DNA from: Glaesserella australis
Lineage (GTDB): Bacteria > Pseudomonadota > Gammaproteobacteria > Enterobacterales > Pasteurellaceae
Reading direction: 5' to 3'
Assembly (NCBI RefSeq): GCF_003260095.1
Contig: NZ_PTPX01000017.1
Location: forward strand, 62,001 to 126,000
DNA length: 64,000 nt
A program made the translations under genes and the position numbers. Below are positions 63,498 through 64,000 of this stretch, piece after piece; the first letter of the stretch is position 1; each line of letters starts with the position of its first letter. Below the pieces are notes generated by a model. The model searched no databases. It had not been told where the DNA came from and saw only the letters and a list, made by a program, of their open reading frames with translations.

Positions 63498-63759
63498 AAA
63501 GACTCCTATATGGTTAGTGTTGAAATAAAGATGTTTTTTCAAAGTTAAAACAAGCTAAATGTACCATTTATTTATATCGTTGGGTAAAAAATTTCTAATG
63601 AAAGGCATAAATAAAGCTATTTTTTGACTAGAATCGTTACAAGCGGTGTTATCTTCTTAAAAACTTACAAAAAAATGAATTAATTCCTTGGTGTATGGGG
63701 GCTTTTTTGCTATATTTACGCCCAATTTTGTCTCTTTATAAAGAGATGTGGCTATTTAA

Positions 63760-64000
<241 letters not shown>

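Noticed and set aside
63497-63542. Longer pntA start at 63542
   Set aside because: The ribosome site ATAGGAGTCTTT sits directly before the ATG at 63497, which also matches the known PntA N-terminus.

Overview
The window is chromosomal DNA of a Pasteurellaceae bacterium, most likely from the Actinobacillus pleuropneumoniae / Mannheimia branch. Two things support this. Gene order is Pasteurellaceae/enteric (aspS-nudB-yebC-ruvC, ycgL-nrdR, yadG-yadH, pntA-pntB, gcvB-gcvA). The DNA is also full of uptake signal sequences with the ACAAGCGGT core and a following TTTGCAAA, not the AAGTGCGGT core of Haemophilus influenzae. Many are paired head to head behind genes, where they also look like terminators. 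I saw no tRNA, rRNA, CRISPR array, insertion sequence or prophage.

1-9.4 kb is accessory and partly decaying. It holds a truncated AraC regulator, a YihY membrane protein, and a HxlR regulator with a divergent short-chain dehydrogenase and tautomerase. Those three genes are bracketed by inverted Neisseriaceae DNA uptake sequences (ATGCCGTCTGAA, plus one Eikenella-type AGGCTACCTGAA), so they were probably imported from Neisseriaceae. Around them lie a flavin reductase, a ferredoxin-NADP reductase with an in-frame amber stop, a frameshifted azoreductase, a DoxX protein and a LysR regulator. Three nearly identical ~48-bp sites, each exactly 63 bp before a TATAAT box, sit before the decarboxylase remnant, fpr and doxX-azoR. 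They look like operators of this LysR protein, in a regulon whose target genes are largely broken.

9.4-20.2 kb looks like one molybdate/tungstate (oxyanion) acquisition locus. It has two class III/FecCD-type ABC importers (one split), ModD, a TonB-dependent outer-membrane receptor, a SAM methyltransferase, a stand-alone TiaS-like DDTD protein and a small Cys-rich protein. Good ModE-type palindromes (TATAT-N7-TAYAT with CG/GATAAC flanks) lie before the first binding protein and the receptor, and a weak one lies in the divergent mol promoter. This is the strongest candidate here for an under-described system.

20.5-47 kb is mostly conserved housekeeping: a Sel1 lipoprotein, an esterase, apt, dnaX (with an A10 slippery run giving gamma), yadGH, sbcB, an exported SAM-hydroxide adenosyltransferase, a UDG-family protein, rnm, dnaB, ycgL-nrdR, a glycosyltransferase, hrpA (carrying an in-frame palindromic repeat), grpE with a sigma-32-like promoter, and aspS. 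A TacAT toxin-antitoxin pair sits between aspS and nudB, and a lipoprotein gene sits between yebC and ruvC. ridA and ilvE follow.

47-64 kb carries the GcvB small RNA divergent from gcvA, then yjjG, cysB, a DUF3108-like exported protein, a SulP transporter, recD, pykA, sixA, two tandem pirins, a KefB/C-type antiporter, pntB-pntA, and the start of mreB, which is cut by the window end.
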